DNA of 64,000 nt, from the NCBI GenBank assembly GCA_964350695.1, contig CAYGKM010000010.1:1-64000 (forward strand). Reading direction: 5' to 3'. Position 1 is the stretch's first letter. Each line of letters starts with the position of its first letter. Positions 50,266 through 60,200 of the stretch are shown here, piece after piece. The translations under genes were made by a program, and so were the position numbers. The DNA is from TMED27 sp964350695. Its GTDB lineage: Bacteria; Pseudomonadota; Alphaproteobacteria; Micavibrionales; Micavibrionaceae. Below the pieces are notes generated by a model that worked only from the letters and a program-made list of their open reading frames with translations, did no database searches and was not told where the DNA came from.

Positions 50266-50987
50266 GTACAAAAGAAAAAGGCGCTTTGGTTTTTACACAT
50301 CTTCGCGGAGAAGGCGCCAGTAATATCGGGCGCGTGATGAATGATCGCGGCATTCGTGTAAACACAATTAACACACCGTCATATAATTTGGATGAGATTG
50401 ACCCGCTTCGCCCCGATGTTTTGGTGGTTATGGGCGGGCCAATGGGCGTGTACCAAAAAGACGAATATCCGTATCTGAAAAAAGAAATCGAAATTATTCA
50501 AAAACGCCTTGAAGCAGACCTGCCGATTATCGGCGTATGTTTAGGGTCTCAGCTCATGGCGACGGCACTGGGCGAAGAGGTTTATATAGGCCCGCAAGGC
50601 CGCGAAATAGGGTGGTTTCCGCTCCGTGTAACGCCTGAAGGCGCTGACACCGAGGCAAGACATTTTGACGGCGCAAAAACGCAAATGTTTCACTGGCACG
50701 GCGACACGTACAAACTGCCAAAGGGCTGTACGCTTCTGGCCTCCAGCGAAGCCTATAAAAACCAGATTTACACATACGGCAAAAACGCGCTCGGCCTGCA
50801 ATGCCACCCTGAGGTCACAAGCGCGCAGCTTGAAGAATGGCTTGTGATGTTTGTTGGTGAAGTCACGGGCGCAAATGCCGCGCTTCCGATCGAAGAATTC
50901 CGCCGCCAAACCCATGCCAATATCGACATGCTGGAAAAACAAACCGCTATTTTCTTCAATGAATGGCTCGAAAACAGGGGGCTATAA
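50262..50987 (+). CDS. Class I glutamine amidotransferase-like protein
   Basis: 241 aa, similar to stand-alone GMP-synthase-type GATase domains. The nucleophile is in IIGVCLGSQLMATALG (near residue 93) and the His-Glu pair in LGLQCHPEVTS. VMGGPMGVYQKDEYPYL is the oxyanion region. No synthetase domain is attached, so the ammonia acceptor or a peptidase activity is unknown. It is inserted between coaE and dnaQ, which are usually adjacent in alphaproteobacteria, and overlaps coaE by four bases. Confidence 0.85.
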   Translation: MSTKEKGALVFTHLRGEGASNIGRVMNDRGIRVNTINTPSYNLDEIDPLRPDVLVVMGGPMGVYQKDEYPYLKKEIEIIQKRLEADLPIIGVCLGSQLMATALGEEVYIGPQGREIGWFPLRVTPEGADTEARHFDGAKTQMFHWHGDTYKLPKGCTLLASSEAYKNQIYTYGKNALGLQCHPEVTSAQLEEWLVMFVGEVTGANAALPIEEFRRQTHANIDMLEKQTAIFFNEWLENRGL

Positions 50988-50989
50988 GC

Positions 50990-51679
50990 ATGAAAGAGAT
51001 TGTCCTCGATACCGAAACCACAGGGTTTGATCCGCAAAACGGCGATAAAATTGTTGAGATTGGCTGCGTAGAGCTGATTAATCACATCCCCTCGGGCAGG
51101 GCGCTGCAACTCTATATAAACCCCGAGCGCGAAATCCCCGCCGAAGTCATCGCCGTTCACGGCATTACCAATGAATTTGTCGCTGATAAACCGACATTTT
51201 CGCAATGCTACAGCGAGTTTCTCGAATTCATAGAAGGCGGCAAGCTCGTCATTCACAACGCTGAATTCGATATGAAATTCATAAACTACGAACTTGGCCA
51301 AGTCGGCCATCCGGCGATCAGCTGGTCAAATGTGATTGATACGCTGGGTATGGCGCGTAAAAAATTCCCCGGCTCCCCTGCGAGCCTTGATGCGCTGTGC
51401 CGCCGCTTCGGGATCGATAACACCGAGCGCACATATCACGGCGCGCTTCTGGATTCCGAGCTATTGGCGGAAGTCTATCTGGAGCTTATCGGCGGACGTC
51501 AGCATGGTCTGGGCTTTGCCGCAGAAAAAGCAAAAGCGGACAAGCAGGCCTCCGAAACAAAAATTGCAAAAAGAATGTTTCGGGAGCCGCGCCCGCACGC
51601 GCCTAACGCCGAAGAAGAGGCCGCCCACAAAGAGCTGCTGGAAAAAATCAAAGACGCGCTTTGGGAAAAATCTGCTTAA
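50990..51679 (+). CDS. dnaQ: DNA polymerase III epsilon subunit
   Basis: 229 aa from the ATG at 50990, right after the amidotransferase stop. It is the 3'-5' proofreading exonuclease. Exo I is VLDTETTGFDPQNGDKIVEIG, Exo II is VIHNAEFDMKFINYEL and Exo III is HGALLDSELLAEVYLEL, with all DEDDh residues present. The C-terminal end (KKRIKR-like basic tail and helices) would bind the alpha subunit. Convergent with the entericidin gene. Confidence 0.95.
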   Translation: MKEIVLDTETTGFDPQNGDKIVEIGCVELINHIPSGRALQLYINPEREIPAEVIAVHGITNEFVADKPTFSQCYSEFLEFIEGGKLVIHNAEFDMKFINYELGQVGHPAISWSNVIDTLGMARKKFPGSPASLDALCRRFGIDNTERTYHGALLDSELLAEVYLELIGGRQHGLGFAAEKAKADKQASETKIAKRMFREPRPHAPNAEEEAAHKELLEKIKDALWEKSA

Positions 51680-51801
51680 ATCTTTTGGATTTTCTCGCCG
51701 GCTTTTTCGACATCTTTACCAAGGCCTTCAACGGTATTGCATGCGCTTAATGCGCCGCCGGCAAATATAATCAGACATGATAAAATGATTAAATTTCTCA
51801 T
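51676..51801 (-). CDS. Entericidin EcnA/B family lipoprotein
   Basis: 41 aa, read as MRNLIILSCLIIFAGGALSA followed by CNTVEGLGKDVEKAGEKIQK and a final I. The lipobox LSAC and the short Lys/Glu tail (NTVEGLGKDVEKAG) are typical of entericidin antidote/toxin-like lipoproteins, which affect membrane stability and programmed lysis in stationary phase. AAGGAAA precedes the ATG. It overlaps the dnaQ stop and the secB stop by four bases each. It is too short for many gene finders. Confidence 0.82.
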   Translation of the reverse strand: MRNLIILSCLIIFAGGALSACNTVEGLGKDVEKAGEKIQKI

Positions 51802-52349
51802 GATTTTTCCTTATCTTTCTTTGTCGTTTTTTTCTTGGTTTCTTTCTCAACGCTAGGCTCTTTGCCGCCCGCGGCCTGTGCTTCTGCAATCTCGTCGGCA
51901 AATCGCTCCATATACATCCCGCGGAAATCTACAGGATTGAGCATAAGCGGAGGATACCCGCCCTTCATGGTTAATTCGCTCATAATCTGGCGCGCATACG
52001 GAAAGGCCAAAGCAGGAATTTCGATGAGCAACACAGGGTGATGTGTATCTTCGGGAATGCCGTTAAGCTGAACCGTTATGCCGTATTGCATTTCGGCAAT
52101 AAACACAGGCTCTTCACCGCGATTGGCAACGGCGCGAAGGTTCAAAACAACTTCGTATAAATTCTCGAGCTCCGGATCTTCCAGCTTGCGGGCATCCATA
52201 CCGATATTGATATCCATCTCGGGCGCAGGTTTATCGGCGCGCAAAGCATCGGGCGCATTCGGATTTTCAAATGATAAATCCCGCACATATTGCGCCATAA
52301 TGTTAATAGGGTTTTGCATGGCCTCTTGGCTGTCTGCACTATCACTCAT
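51798..52349 (-). CDS. secB: Protein-export chaperone SecB
   Basis: 183 aa. A tetrameric chaperone that holds preproteins unfolded for SecA. The core is shown by YVRDLSFENPNAPDAL, EVVLNLRAVANRGEEPVFIAEMQYGITVQLNGIP and LIEIPALAFPYARQIMSELTMKGGYPPLML. The C-terminal 30 residues are Lys/Glu-rich (KKKTTKKDKEKS), longer than in E. coli. It precedes fxsA's partner order dnaQ-secB-fxsA. Confidence 0.95.
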   Translation of the reverse strand: MSDSADSQEAMQNPINIMAQYVRDLSFENPNAPDALRADKPAPEMDINIGMDARKLEDPELENLYEVVLNLRAVANRGEEPVFIAEMQYGITVQLNGIPEDTHHPVLLIEIPALAFPYARQIMSELTMKGGYPPLMLNPVDFRGMYMERFADEIAEAQAAGGKEPSVEKETKKKTTKKDKEKS

Positions 52350-52391
52350 AAATAAATCTCCTGAAAAATAAGTCTTTAAAAACTAGCATGT

Positions 52392-52838
52392 TTATTTGTC
52401 TTCATCAACGCGCTCATACTCGCCTTCAATAACGGTTGGATCTCGCGGCGCTCTCGGGTCTTGGCGCAGCGGATCAATCCCCGAAGCGCTCCAATTCGTG
52501 TGCTTGCGAATAAGGCTCCTCGCGGCGGCGCGCACAGGCGGAATGAGCAGCGAAAAGCCAATGGTGTCTGTTACAAATCCGGGGGTGATCAACAGCGCTC
52601 CTGCTGCCACCAGACAAAACCCGTCAAAAATCTCGTTCAAAGGCATCTCGCCCTTATCCATAGACTGGCGCATAGACACCAGGGTTTGCAACCCTTGACG
52701 CTTCACAAGCATCCCGCCGAGTATCGCAGTCAGCAGCGCCAATGAAAGCGTAACCCAGATTCCGATATGCCCGCTCACCGCGGCAAACACCGAAAGCTCT
52801 ATAAACGGGATAACGAGAAAAATAATGATAAATGGCAT
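52392..52838 (-). CDS. fxsA: FxsA family membrane protein
   Basis: 148 aa from the ATG at 52838; the longer frame to 52910 adds an unlikely soluble start. A small integral membrane protein known in E. coli for suppressing F-plasmid exclusion of phage T7. Signatures: PFIIIFLVIPFIELSVFAAVS, LLTAILGGMLVKRQGL, and GEMPLNEIFDGFCLVAAGALLITPGF. The acidic C-terminus is variable. Divergent from tim44. Confidence 0.92.
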   Translation of the reverse strand: MPFIIIFLVIPFIELSVFAAVSGHIGIWVTLSLALLTAILGGMLVKRQGLQTLVSMRQSMDKGEMPLNEIFDGFCLVAAGALLITPGFVTDTIGFSLLIPPVRAAARSLIRKHTNWSASGIDPLRQDPRAPRDPTVIEGEYERVDEDK

Positions 52839-52972
52839 TCTATGGTCTTGTCCTTTACCTTTGGTAACATAATGTATTACATAGGGCGTTAGGAATACAG
52901 TTTGAAGCAAATATTAAAGCTTTTATGTTTTAAAACATGTTACAATTAAGAAATAAGGATAAAGGGTAAACT

Positions 52973-53698
52973 ATGCCACCAGATTTAATCGTTTACGCAT
53001 TGGTTGCGGCTGGACTGGTGTTCTGGCTGCGCAGCGTATTGGGTACGCGCCACGGTGAAGAGCGCGAGCAGCCCAATCCGTTTCTGGGCTCTGAAACCAC
53101 CGACATTCCGCTTAAAAACGGCGAAGGACAAAAACCCGTTATGCATTCTGCGGAAGAACAGATTATCAGCCTTGCCGAAGAGCCTCGCAAAAATTACAGC
53201 GTTGCAAACAAAACTGCTGAAATCGGCCTGATCGAAATATCCAAAGCCGATAAAGCATTCGATATCGACGTGTTCCTCGAAGGGGCGCAGGATGCATTTG
53301 TTTATATTGTTGAATCTTTCGCAGAAGGCGATCGCGAAGTCTTGCGCGAACTGCTCGCGGATGATGTATACAACGCGTTCGAAGGCGCGATTTCTCAGCG
53401 CGAAGAGCGTAAAGAAACCCAAAGCACAGAAATTCACGCCGTCCGTAAGGCCGAGGTTATCGATGCGAAAATGGAAGGCAAAGACGCAAAAATTACAGTG
53501 CGTTTCGTTGCCCAAGAAAACAGCGTCACCCGCGACGAAGATGGCAACATCATCACCGGCAACCCTGACCGCAATACTGAAATTATCGACATCTGGACAT
53601 TTGGCCGTCCCGTGAAATCCAAAAACCCGACTTGGGCGCTGGTTGAAACGCGCGGCGATTTCGAAGGCGATAACGATCTCATCCCTGACACACATTAA
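52973..53698 (+). CDS. Tim44-like domain protein
   Basis: 241 aa. One N-terminal membrane segment (PPDLIVYALVAAGLVFWLRSVLG) anchors a soluble Tim44-like C-terminal domain: FDIDVFLEGAQDAFVYIVESFAEGDREVLRELLADDVYNAFEGAI, and later ITVRFVAQENSVTRDEDGNI with DIWTFGRPVKSKNPTWALVETRGD. The family is the bacterial relative of mitochondrial Tim44 and is general in alphaproteobacteria; TimA-type roles in membrane biogenesis are suspected. It precedes mltA by 9 bp. Confidence 0.93.
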   Translation: MPPDLIVYALVAAGLVFWLRSVLGTRHGEEREQPNPFLGSETTDIPLKNGEGQKPVMHSAEEQIISLAEEPRKNYSVANKTAEIGLIEISKADKAFDIDVFLEGAQDAFVYIVESFAEGDREVLRELLADDVYNAFEGAISQREERKETQSTEIHAVRKAEVIDAKMEGKDAKITVRFVAQENSVTRDEDGNIITGNPDRNTEIIDIWTFGRPVKSKNPTWALVETRGDFEGDNDLIPDTH

Positions 53699-53707
53699 GT
53701 TTCCCCC

Positions 53708-54856
53708 ATGCGCATTTTTTTCATAGCTTTACTCGGTGTTTTGGTCGGCTGTACGTCTGTGCCGAAGGAAACATCGACAGAAGAAACGCAAGCGCCCCTT
53801 GTGCTAAAGCAAGTCAGCTTCTCTGCGCTCCCGAATTGGGGCAGCGACGACTTCAAAACCTTCGCCCCTGCTTTCGCAAAATCCTGCGCCCGCATCCTCA
53901 AAGGCTCTGCCGATAAACAAATGGGCGCGCTCAAAGAAGCCGGCACATATGGCGACTGGCAACCCGTCTGCCGCAGCTTTGCAAATGTCGCCCCGCAAAA
54001 CCTGAAAGCCTTCTTCGAAAATCGCTTCACCCCTTATGAAGTGCGCGCCGGAAACGAAGCCGAAGGGCTTTTCACAGGCTATTATGAGGCCTCGCTTAAA
54101 GGCGCATCCGCGCGCGGCGGCCCATATCAAACGCCTCTATATAAACGCCCTGACGATCTCGTGATGGTGCAGCTCGGTGATTTCCGTGACCACCTTAAAG
54201 GCGAGCGCATCGCAGGCCGCGTAATCGGCGGCAACCTCAAACCTTATGAGCCGCGTGAAAAAATCGTCGCGGGTCAATGGCCGCATAACGATAAACCCCT
54301 CGTTTGGGTCGATGACCCTATCGATGCCTTCTTTGTGCAAATTCAGGGCTCGGGCGTTGTCAGTATGAATGACGGATCCGCGCTTCGCATCGGCTATGCC
54401 GGCCAAAACGGTCATGTTTATTACGCCATCGGGCGCGAGCTGATCAAACGCGGCGAACTCACCAAAGAAAACGTCTCCCTCCAGAGCATCCGCGATTGGC
54501 TGCATGCGCACCCCGATGAAGCCGATGCGCTCATGAACACCAACGCCTCTTATGTGTTCTTCCAGGAACTTGAAGGCGAAGGCCCGATTGGCGGCGAAGG
54601 GGTTGCTCTAACGGGCGGCCGCTCTCTTGCGGTCGATCACTCTCTGATGGCCTACGGAATGCCTATTTGGGCCGATATTGCGGCCCCTGTAGAGGGCGCA
54701 AATAAGATTAACCGCATGATGGTCGCCCAAGATACCGGCGGCGCTATACGCGGTCCTGTGCGCGGCGATGTTTTCTGGGGTTATGGCCCGCAAGCCGAAA
54801 CCCTCGCAGGCGCAATGAAATCCAAAGGCCGCTATTGGGTTTTACTCCCGAACTAA
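53708..54856 (+). CDS. mltA: Membrane-bound lytic murein transglycosylase A
   Basis: 382 aa. A lipoprotein (lipobox VLVGCTS, Cys at 16) that cleaves peptidoglycan glycan strands to 1,6-anhydro ends. The MltA domain starts near KPYEPREKI and has the double-psi barrel; the catalytic Asp is in VAQDTGGAIRGPVRGDVFWG (near residue 350). FIQ-like motifs VWVDDPIDAFFVQIQGSG are intact. Adjacent to tim44 as in other alphaproteobacteria. Confidence 0.95.
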   Translation: MRIFFIALLGVLVGCTSVPKETSTEETQAPLVLKQVSFSALPNWGSDDFKTFAPAFAKSCARILKGSADKQMGALKEAGTYGDWQPVCRSFANVAPQNLKAFFENRFTPYEVRAGNEAEGLFTGYYEASLKGASARGGPYQTPLYKRPDDLVMVQLGDFRDHLKGERIAGRVIGGNLKPYEPREKIVAGQWPHNDKPLVWVDDPIDAFFVQIQGSGVVSMNDGSALRIGYAGQNGHVYYAIGRELIKRGELTKENVSLQSIRDWLHAHPDEADALMNTNASYVFFQELEGEGPIGGEGVALTGGRSLAVDHSLMAYGMPIWADIAAPVEGANKINRMMVAQDTGGAIRGPVRGDVFWGYGPQAETLAGAMKSKGRYWVLLPN

Positions 54857-54874
54857 CCCCATGTATAAAAACAT

Positions 54875-55423
54875 ATGGGTAAAAAACACGGACCAAAAAT
54901 CAGCAAAAGGCAACAAGCCGTAAACGCAAAACGCGGTTTGAAAGAGCTTTGGATTGACGGCAGTTTTTTCGATCAAGAAGGCCTCGCAGGCGGCGCGGCG
55001 ATTTTATGTGACAAAGACGGCAAAATCCAAACCACCTATAGCTACGAGCTTAACCACTTATCAATAGATATCAGCGCTCTTTCGGAACTCTGGACGGCGG
55101 CGTATATCCTAAAGGAAATGCCCTCGGATTCTGTCGGCAGACTATCTTCGGATTGCCCCGCCGTCATTGGCGCGGTCAATAAAATAAGGGCGGGCAAGGG
55201 CTTAAGCGAAGCCTATCCGCTTGAGCTGCGCGATCTTTTATCTTCCGGCGTACGAAGCCAGCCCAATATGGCCCTGAATAAGGTCACCCGCGAGCAGGGC
55301 AAAATTCCCTTGGCGGATAAATTCGCAAAAGCCGCCGCACGCGCAGACGAAGCTGAAATGGAAAAAATCATGAGAATATCAGGCGGCAAACCGCACACTC
55401 ATACGCCCAGCCCTTCTCAATAA
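54875..55423 (+). CDS. RNase H-like fold protein
   Basis: 182 aa. The four acidic catalytic positions of RNase HI are in order: Asp in LWIDGSFFDQ (TDGS-like), Glu in ALSELWTAAYIL, Asp in SSDCPAVIGAVN, and Asp in PLADKFAKAAARAD (ERCDELA-like). The N-terminal ~25 residues are basic (KKHGPKISKRQQAVNAKRG). It may cleave RNA:DNA hybrids or act on another nucleic acid. It occupies the place where smr usually follows mltA, and overlaps the aldo/keto gene by 7 bp. Confidence 0.68.
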   Translation: MGKKHGPKISKRQQAVNAKRGLKELWIDGSFFDQEGLAGGAAILCDKDGKIQTTYSYELNHLSIDISALSELWTAAYILKEMPSDSVGRLSSDCPAVIGAVNKIRAGKGLSEAYPLELRDLLSSGVRSQPNMALNKVTREQGKIPLADKFAKAAARADEAEMEKIMRISGGKPHTHTPSPSQ

Positions 55424-56460
55424 GGCACAGGATAATCGCGGCGCACGGCTTCGATATCGGCAATCACGTCCGTTGATAATTCCAAATCAATGGAGGCAAT
55501 ATTGGTCTTGAGCTGCTCCATGCTCGTCGCCCCGATCAAGGTCGAGGTGACAAACGGTTTCGCATTCACAAACGCCAGCGCCATCTGGCACACATCAAGG
55601 CCATGCTTCTCCGCCACGCCAATATAAGCCTTAACGGCGGCCTCGCATTGCGGCGTCATGCGGTTTTCAGGGCGCGTTTCAATCGTCACCCGTGCACCTT
55701 CAGGGCGCTTCCCATCCAGATACTTCCCGCTCAAAATTCCGCGTGTCAGCGGCGACCACGCGAGAAGGCCGCAATCCTCAGCCAGCGCAATTTCCTGTAA
55801 ATCGAATTCAAACCGCCGATCAAGCAGCGAATATTCATTTTGGATAGAGGCCATGCGCGGCAGACCATGCGCCTTTGAAAGCTCCAGCCATTTCGCCGTG
55901 CCCCACGCCGTTTCATTCGATAAGCCCACATGGCGGATTTTCCCTGCCTTAATCAATTCATCAAAGGTTTTTAAAACCTCGATGAAATTTGCTTCCACCG
56001 TCGCCGCATCAAATTGCGGATTCCAATTCCAATGCTGTTGAAAACAGTTCGAGCCGCGGTTCGGCCAGTGAATTTGATAGAGGTCTATATAATCGGTTTG
56101 CAGCCGCGCTAAAGAATCCTCAACGGCTTCCAATATATTCTTCCGATCGACAAACGCGTTGCCTTCGCGCACCCACGGCAAACCCGGACCCGCGATCTTA
56201 GAAGCCAAAATGACATCCGCCCGCCGCGCTTTGTTTGCGGCAAACCAATGCCCGATAATTTCTTCTGTCTTGCCATAGGTTTCCGCCGATGGCGGAACGG
56301 CATACATCTCCGCCGTATCCCAGAAATTAATCCCCTGATCCAGCGCATAATCCATCTGCGCATGACCGTCTTCGAGTGTGTTTTGATTGCCCCATGTCAT
56401 GGTGCCCAAGCCAATGAGGCTGACATCAAGGCCGGTGCGCCCGAGTTTTCGGTATTTCAT
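55417..56460 (-). CDS. Aldo/keto reductase (Tas-like)
   Basis: 347 aa. NADP(H)-dependent AKR of the Tas/YajO type. Catalytic residues: Asp and Tyr in NFWDTAEMYAVPP, Lys in ILASKIAG, and His in LYQIHWPNRG. The cofactor end ATLIGATSMEQLKTNIAS is present. Its length (346) and the insert around NRGSNCFQQHWNWNPQ follow Tas-type proteins. It lies downstream of the 254-aa gene on the same strand, 21 bp away, with unclear functional link to the secretion locus. Confidence 0.92.
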   Translation of the reverse strand: MKYRKLGRTGLDVSLIGLGTMTWGNQNTLEDGHAQMDYALDQGINFWDTAEMYAVPPSAETYGKTEEIIGHWFAANKARRADVILASKIAGPGLPWVREGNAFVDRKNILEAVEDSLARLQTDYIDLYQIHWPNRGSNCFQQHWNWNPQFDAATVEANFIEVLKTFDELIKAGKIRHVGLSNETAWGTAKWLELSKAHGLPRMASIQNEYSLLDRRFEFDLQEIALAEDCGLLAWSPLTRGILSGKYLDGKRPEGARVTIETRPENRMTPQCEAAVKAYIGVAEKHGLDVCQMALAFVNAKPFVTSTLIGATSMEQLKTNIASIDLELSTDVIADIEAVRRDYPVPY

Positions 56461-56481
56461 GTAGTGTTATCCTTTAAGTTT

Positions 56482-57246
56482 TTAAAAGCTCGGCAGGCCC
56501 AACTGAAAGCGCAGGCGATCAGAATCAATCTGCAAGTCCCGTAAACTATCTGGAAGCGGCGCAGGATAAGTCAAGTCCGGCGGGTTGGATGCAATAAGCG
56601 GAATAACCTGATTAAAACGCTCAACTTTGTCCTTATCAACCTCGCGGCGATCAATCAAAATCTTATCAATAATTGTGCCGCGCTCTTCATCATACACATA
56701 GTGGCATTGAATATTTTCCATGCGATATTCGCCGAATGAATCCAGCTGCGTGTACCAAATGCGGATATAATCGCCAAAATCTTCGACCGTACTCAAACGT
56801 AGATATTTCGGAAATCGCACGGAATTTTCGAGATAAACCTTACAAATCCCGAAAGACAAACCGGCCTGATACGGCGCAAATAAAAATGACCCAAGCCAAA
56901 TAACAAAAATGCCGGCGGCGGCCATGCCCGCCATTTTAAATTGCTTCTTTCTTTTTTCTTTCTTTTTCTCGCCCAGCTTTCCGGAAGACAATGCCTTGTC
57001 GATTTCATCCGGTTCGGCCTTGGCTTTCCTCTCGGCGAGCGCCTTTTCTCTGGCGGCTTTCTTCTGCGCGCGCCGTTCATTGCGATCAACCATCTCGCCA
57101 ACAGGCTCTTTTTCAACATCAAATTCCGCAACTGGGGGCGCACCCGCTGAAGATTTCTCATCCGTCGCAGCGGACGCGGCATCCGCATCTACGGCGGTTT
57201 CTGGCGACTGCTCTGGAGTTTGATCGTCTTTGTTATCGTCACTCAT
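56482..57246 (-). CDS. Type IVB secretion-linked single-pass membrane protein, 254 aa
   Basis: The first ~107 residues are acidic then strongly charged (NERRAQKKAAREKALAERKA), likely coiled coil in the cytoplasm. One membrane segment follows (AGMAAAGIFVIWLGSFLFAP, ~109-128), and a periplasmic domain of ~125 residues with two cysteines (ICKVYL and NIQCHY). It starts 16 bp after icmB stops. Topology and length recall DotF/IcmG (cytoplasmic coil, one helix, periplasmic end), but I see no sequence signature. It is probably a component or accessory factor of the apparatus. Confidence 0.6.
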   Translation of the reverse strand: MSDDNKDDQTPEQSPETAVDADAASAATDEKSSAGAPPVAEFDVEKEPVGEMVDRNERRAQKKAAREKALAERKAKAEPDEIDKALSSGKLGEKKKEKRKKQFKMAGMAAAGIFVIWLGSFLFAPYQAGLSFGICKVYLENSVRFPKYLRLSTVEDFGDYIRIWYTQLDSFGEYRMENIQCHYVYDEERGTIIDKILIDRREVDKDKVERFNQVIPLIASNPPDLTYPAPLPDSLRDLQIDSDRLRFQLGLPSF

Positions 57247-57262
57247 ACTTAAAAGCCTATCT

Positions 57263-60200
57263 CTATGTCAGCTTTTTAATGCGAATTGCGGCATCGGCTT
57301 TTTGTGCGGCTTTGCTTTCTTCAACCAGCTCTTCAACAATTTCTTCGATAATCGTGCTGATCATGGCGGCTCTGGCTTCGCCGCCTTCGCTGCGCGCGAG
57401 AACGCGGCGGCGAATTTCACTGCGTGCGCTTCCGCCCGGATAGCTGGAAGCGAGCATTTGCCGCGCGCGGCCTGCGCCAAGCTTGTTGTATAGGCGGTTT
57501 CTGATCGCCACATCTTCGGAAGATGTCGAAAGTGCCCAAAGTTCAATCGGCCCAAGCGTGTTATAAAGATGTTGCTCATAGCGCCCATCTGTCGAGCCTA
57601 AAACAAAGAGGGCGGGTGCACCGATGGATTTCGGCCCTGTCAGGCGATAGCGGATAACGTCGCGCGCGGTTTGCGAAAGACCGAAAGTTGTTTGAACATC
57701 ATCAACCGCTTTATCGGAAATCGCTGTCCCCAAAACCCAAACACCTGTCGCCAGATCCACCATATCCTTGCTGAAATCGTCCAGAAGCTGTGAGGTCAAA
57801 ACAATCTGTACGCCGCGCTTACGGCCTTCACGCACATCACGGATCACCTGATTGCGGACTGAACCGGATTTACTGGTTCTGTGGAATTCGTCATAACAAA
57901 GGCGCTTCGGGCTTTCGGCAATCTGTTGCAAGCGAAGCTCATGATATTCCTGATATTTTTTCGGCGCGAATTGCACGGCCTCTTGCCCCATCCACCAACT
58001 CCGCACCAATGCATGACGCGCGAGCATGTACATGATGCCTGTTTGTCTATCCGCGCTTTCATCCCCTTGGGGGGCGACATCCATAAGGTCGAGCGAACAA
58101 ATCCGCGCATCTGCAATTTCGAACTGCGTCACGGAAGATAAAATCGGAAACTCACGAATAGCAGATGTAATCATCCGTTCAAACGCGCCGATAACGGTTT
58201 CCGCGCTAAAGCCCACGGAAGTTTCTTCCAAAAGCGAGCGGATCTGCGGCCTGCGAGACGCAGTAATGGAATCATTCAAGGTCGGCACGGCATGGCGCTG
58301 CGCGATATTGGCAATTGTGTATTGCTCAAGTTCGAACATTTTATCCACCACATCCCACCAATACGGGTCAGTCGGAAGGTGTACGTTAAATTTCTGAAGC
58401 GCTTCATCAACCTCTGATTCAAGGCGCGGCAAATAGGGACGCGGCTCGGCATTCGCCGCCACATCATCCCGCCAGCGATACATCTCGTCGACAACAAGCC
58501 CGCAAAGCTGCTGCATGCCGTCATAGGGTTTTTCATACCCCGGAGGCGTACATAGAAGCGTCATAAGCTCAACCAGATAGCTGCGCTCATCAGGAAGCGG
58601 GGTCCGGCAGCCAAGCTGCGTATCAAACGGGTTAATCGCGTATTGATACCCCATCTGCAAGCGGTAATAGGCCGCCTCATGCTGACGGCTAAGCGGCAGC
58701 GCCTCACGGATAAGCGAGATCAAGCCCGAGGATGACGGGCCGATATCAATCACGGCGATATAAGGAAGCCTGCTCAAACCGGGCGAAAGAATTGTAGCAA
58801 GGTTGAGTGTGTTCAAAAGAACCGATTTACCCGCCCCGGGCTGCGCGAAGATCAAATCAAACCACGTGGTCGTAAGGTTTGTTCCCGTTTGATACGGCCA
58901 AACTTTTCCATCAGGCGTACGGAACAGCATCGAGCCACCTTCGGTGAACGGGCTACAGGGGCGCTGCCATGGCAAAAGTTTCATGACTTCATACATCGGG
59001 GCAATCCCCGTGGGCGCAGTTCCGCCGCAATGAATACCCATCGCAGACGACATCACACAATCAAGCGGATCGCCCGAGAATTCACTCACCTGACAATATC
59101 CCCAACTCTCGATGGCTTGTGAAAGAATGGACATGCGGTCAAGAATTTCGTCTTTTTCGTCAAACGTACACCACGTCGCAACCGATATCCGAAGGCGTAC
59201 GACAGGCTCGCTGCGCGCCATTGCCTGCAGGCCTTCCAAAGAATATTTAATCTGCTTATTCGCACTGTTTGTCGGCCCCATAATGGTGGCAAGGAACGTG
59301 CGCATTTGCGTGGCATATATGCCGCCGCCTTCTATCAGGAATGAGATCCGAAACGGGATATCCGCATCAACAAGGCGGTTCATGAGAACCGGAAAACCCG
59401 TAGCATCCATCGGCCCTAGGGACATATCCGCGCCTGCCCAGAATAAATTCCCGATCCGGCAAACGGTTTTATTAATCACCTTGGCATCAGCCGCTGTAAG
59501 CTGGTTTGGAATATTCGGCCACAGCAGGTCCGACATATCAATCTTGCTCATCGGCGCGCGCGCAGGGATGGGATCGCCGGGCAAGCAGGCGCGCCACTCA
59601 TCATTCGCTTTATCAGGGAAAAGATTTGAGCGCACTTTATTCAGCGCGTCATGAACTTCCATCAACTCACCGCGAATGCCAAGCTCATCAAGTCCGCCCA
59701 TCACCGCAGACACAAAGCTTTTATGCCGCGTCCGCAAGGGGTCAAGCGCTGCAAAAGGGTATTGAGAACTGGAGGCGTTCACCCAGTTTTTTGTATTTTC
59801 TTTCGCTTCTTCCCCTGCCTTGCGCGCCTCGTTTTTTGTCAAAACACTCGGACGTGTCCAAAGCACGAAATAGGCTTCTTCATGGCTGAGGAATCGCTCA
59901 AGGTGGCGCACGCGCTCATCCAGAAGGTCGTCCATCTCAAGCGCGATATTATTGGCTGTCTGGCGGCTTGGTCTCACAAGGCTTTCAAGCTTTTGCTTGA
60001 TCTGCCCCGGGTCGCGGGCAAAATAAACCTGCAATGCATGGCCTTGGCGGTCAAAACGCGAACCGATCTTGATGGTCGCGCCTTTAATAATATTTTCGTA
60101 TTCTTCCTCGCCGATAATCTGGCGGCTACCCTCTATCTTAACGTAAGAAACCAATGACCCGTCAACGGACACAAGCGTGGTTTCGCTATCGGCTGTTTCC

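Noticed and set aside
52985..53695. 236-aa minus-strand frame opposite the Tim44-like gene
   Set aside because: Mirror image of the Tim44-like coding sequence; Phe/Val-rich shadow composition without any domain.
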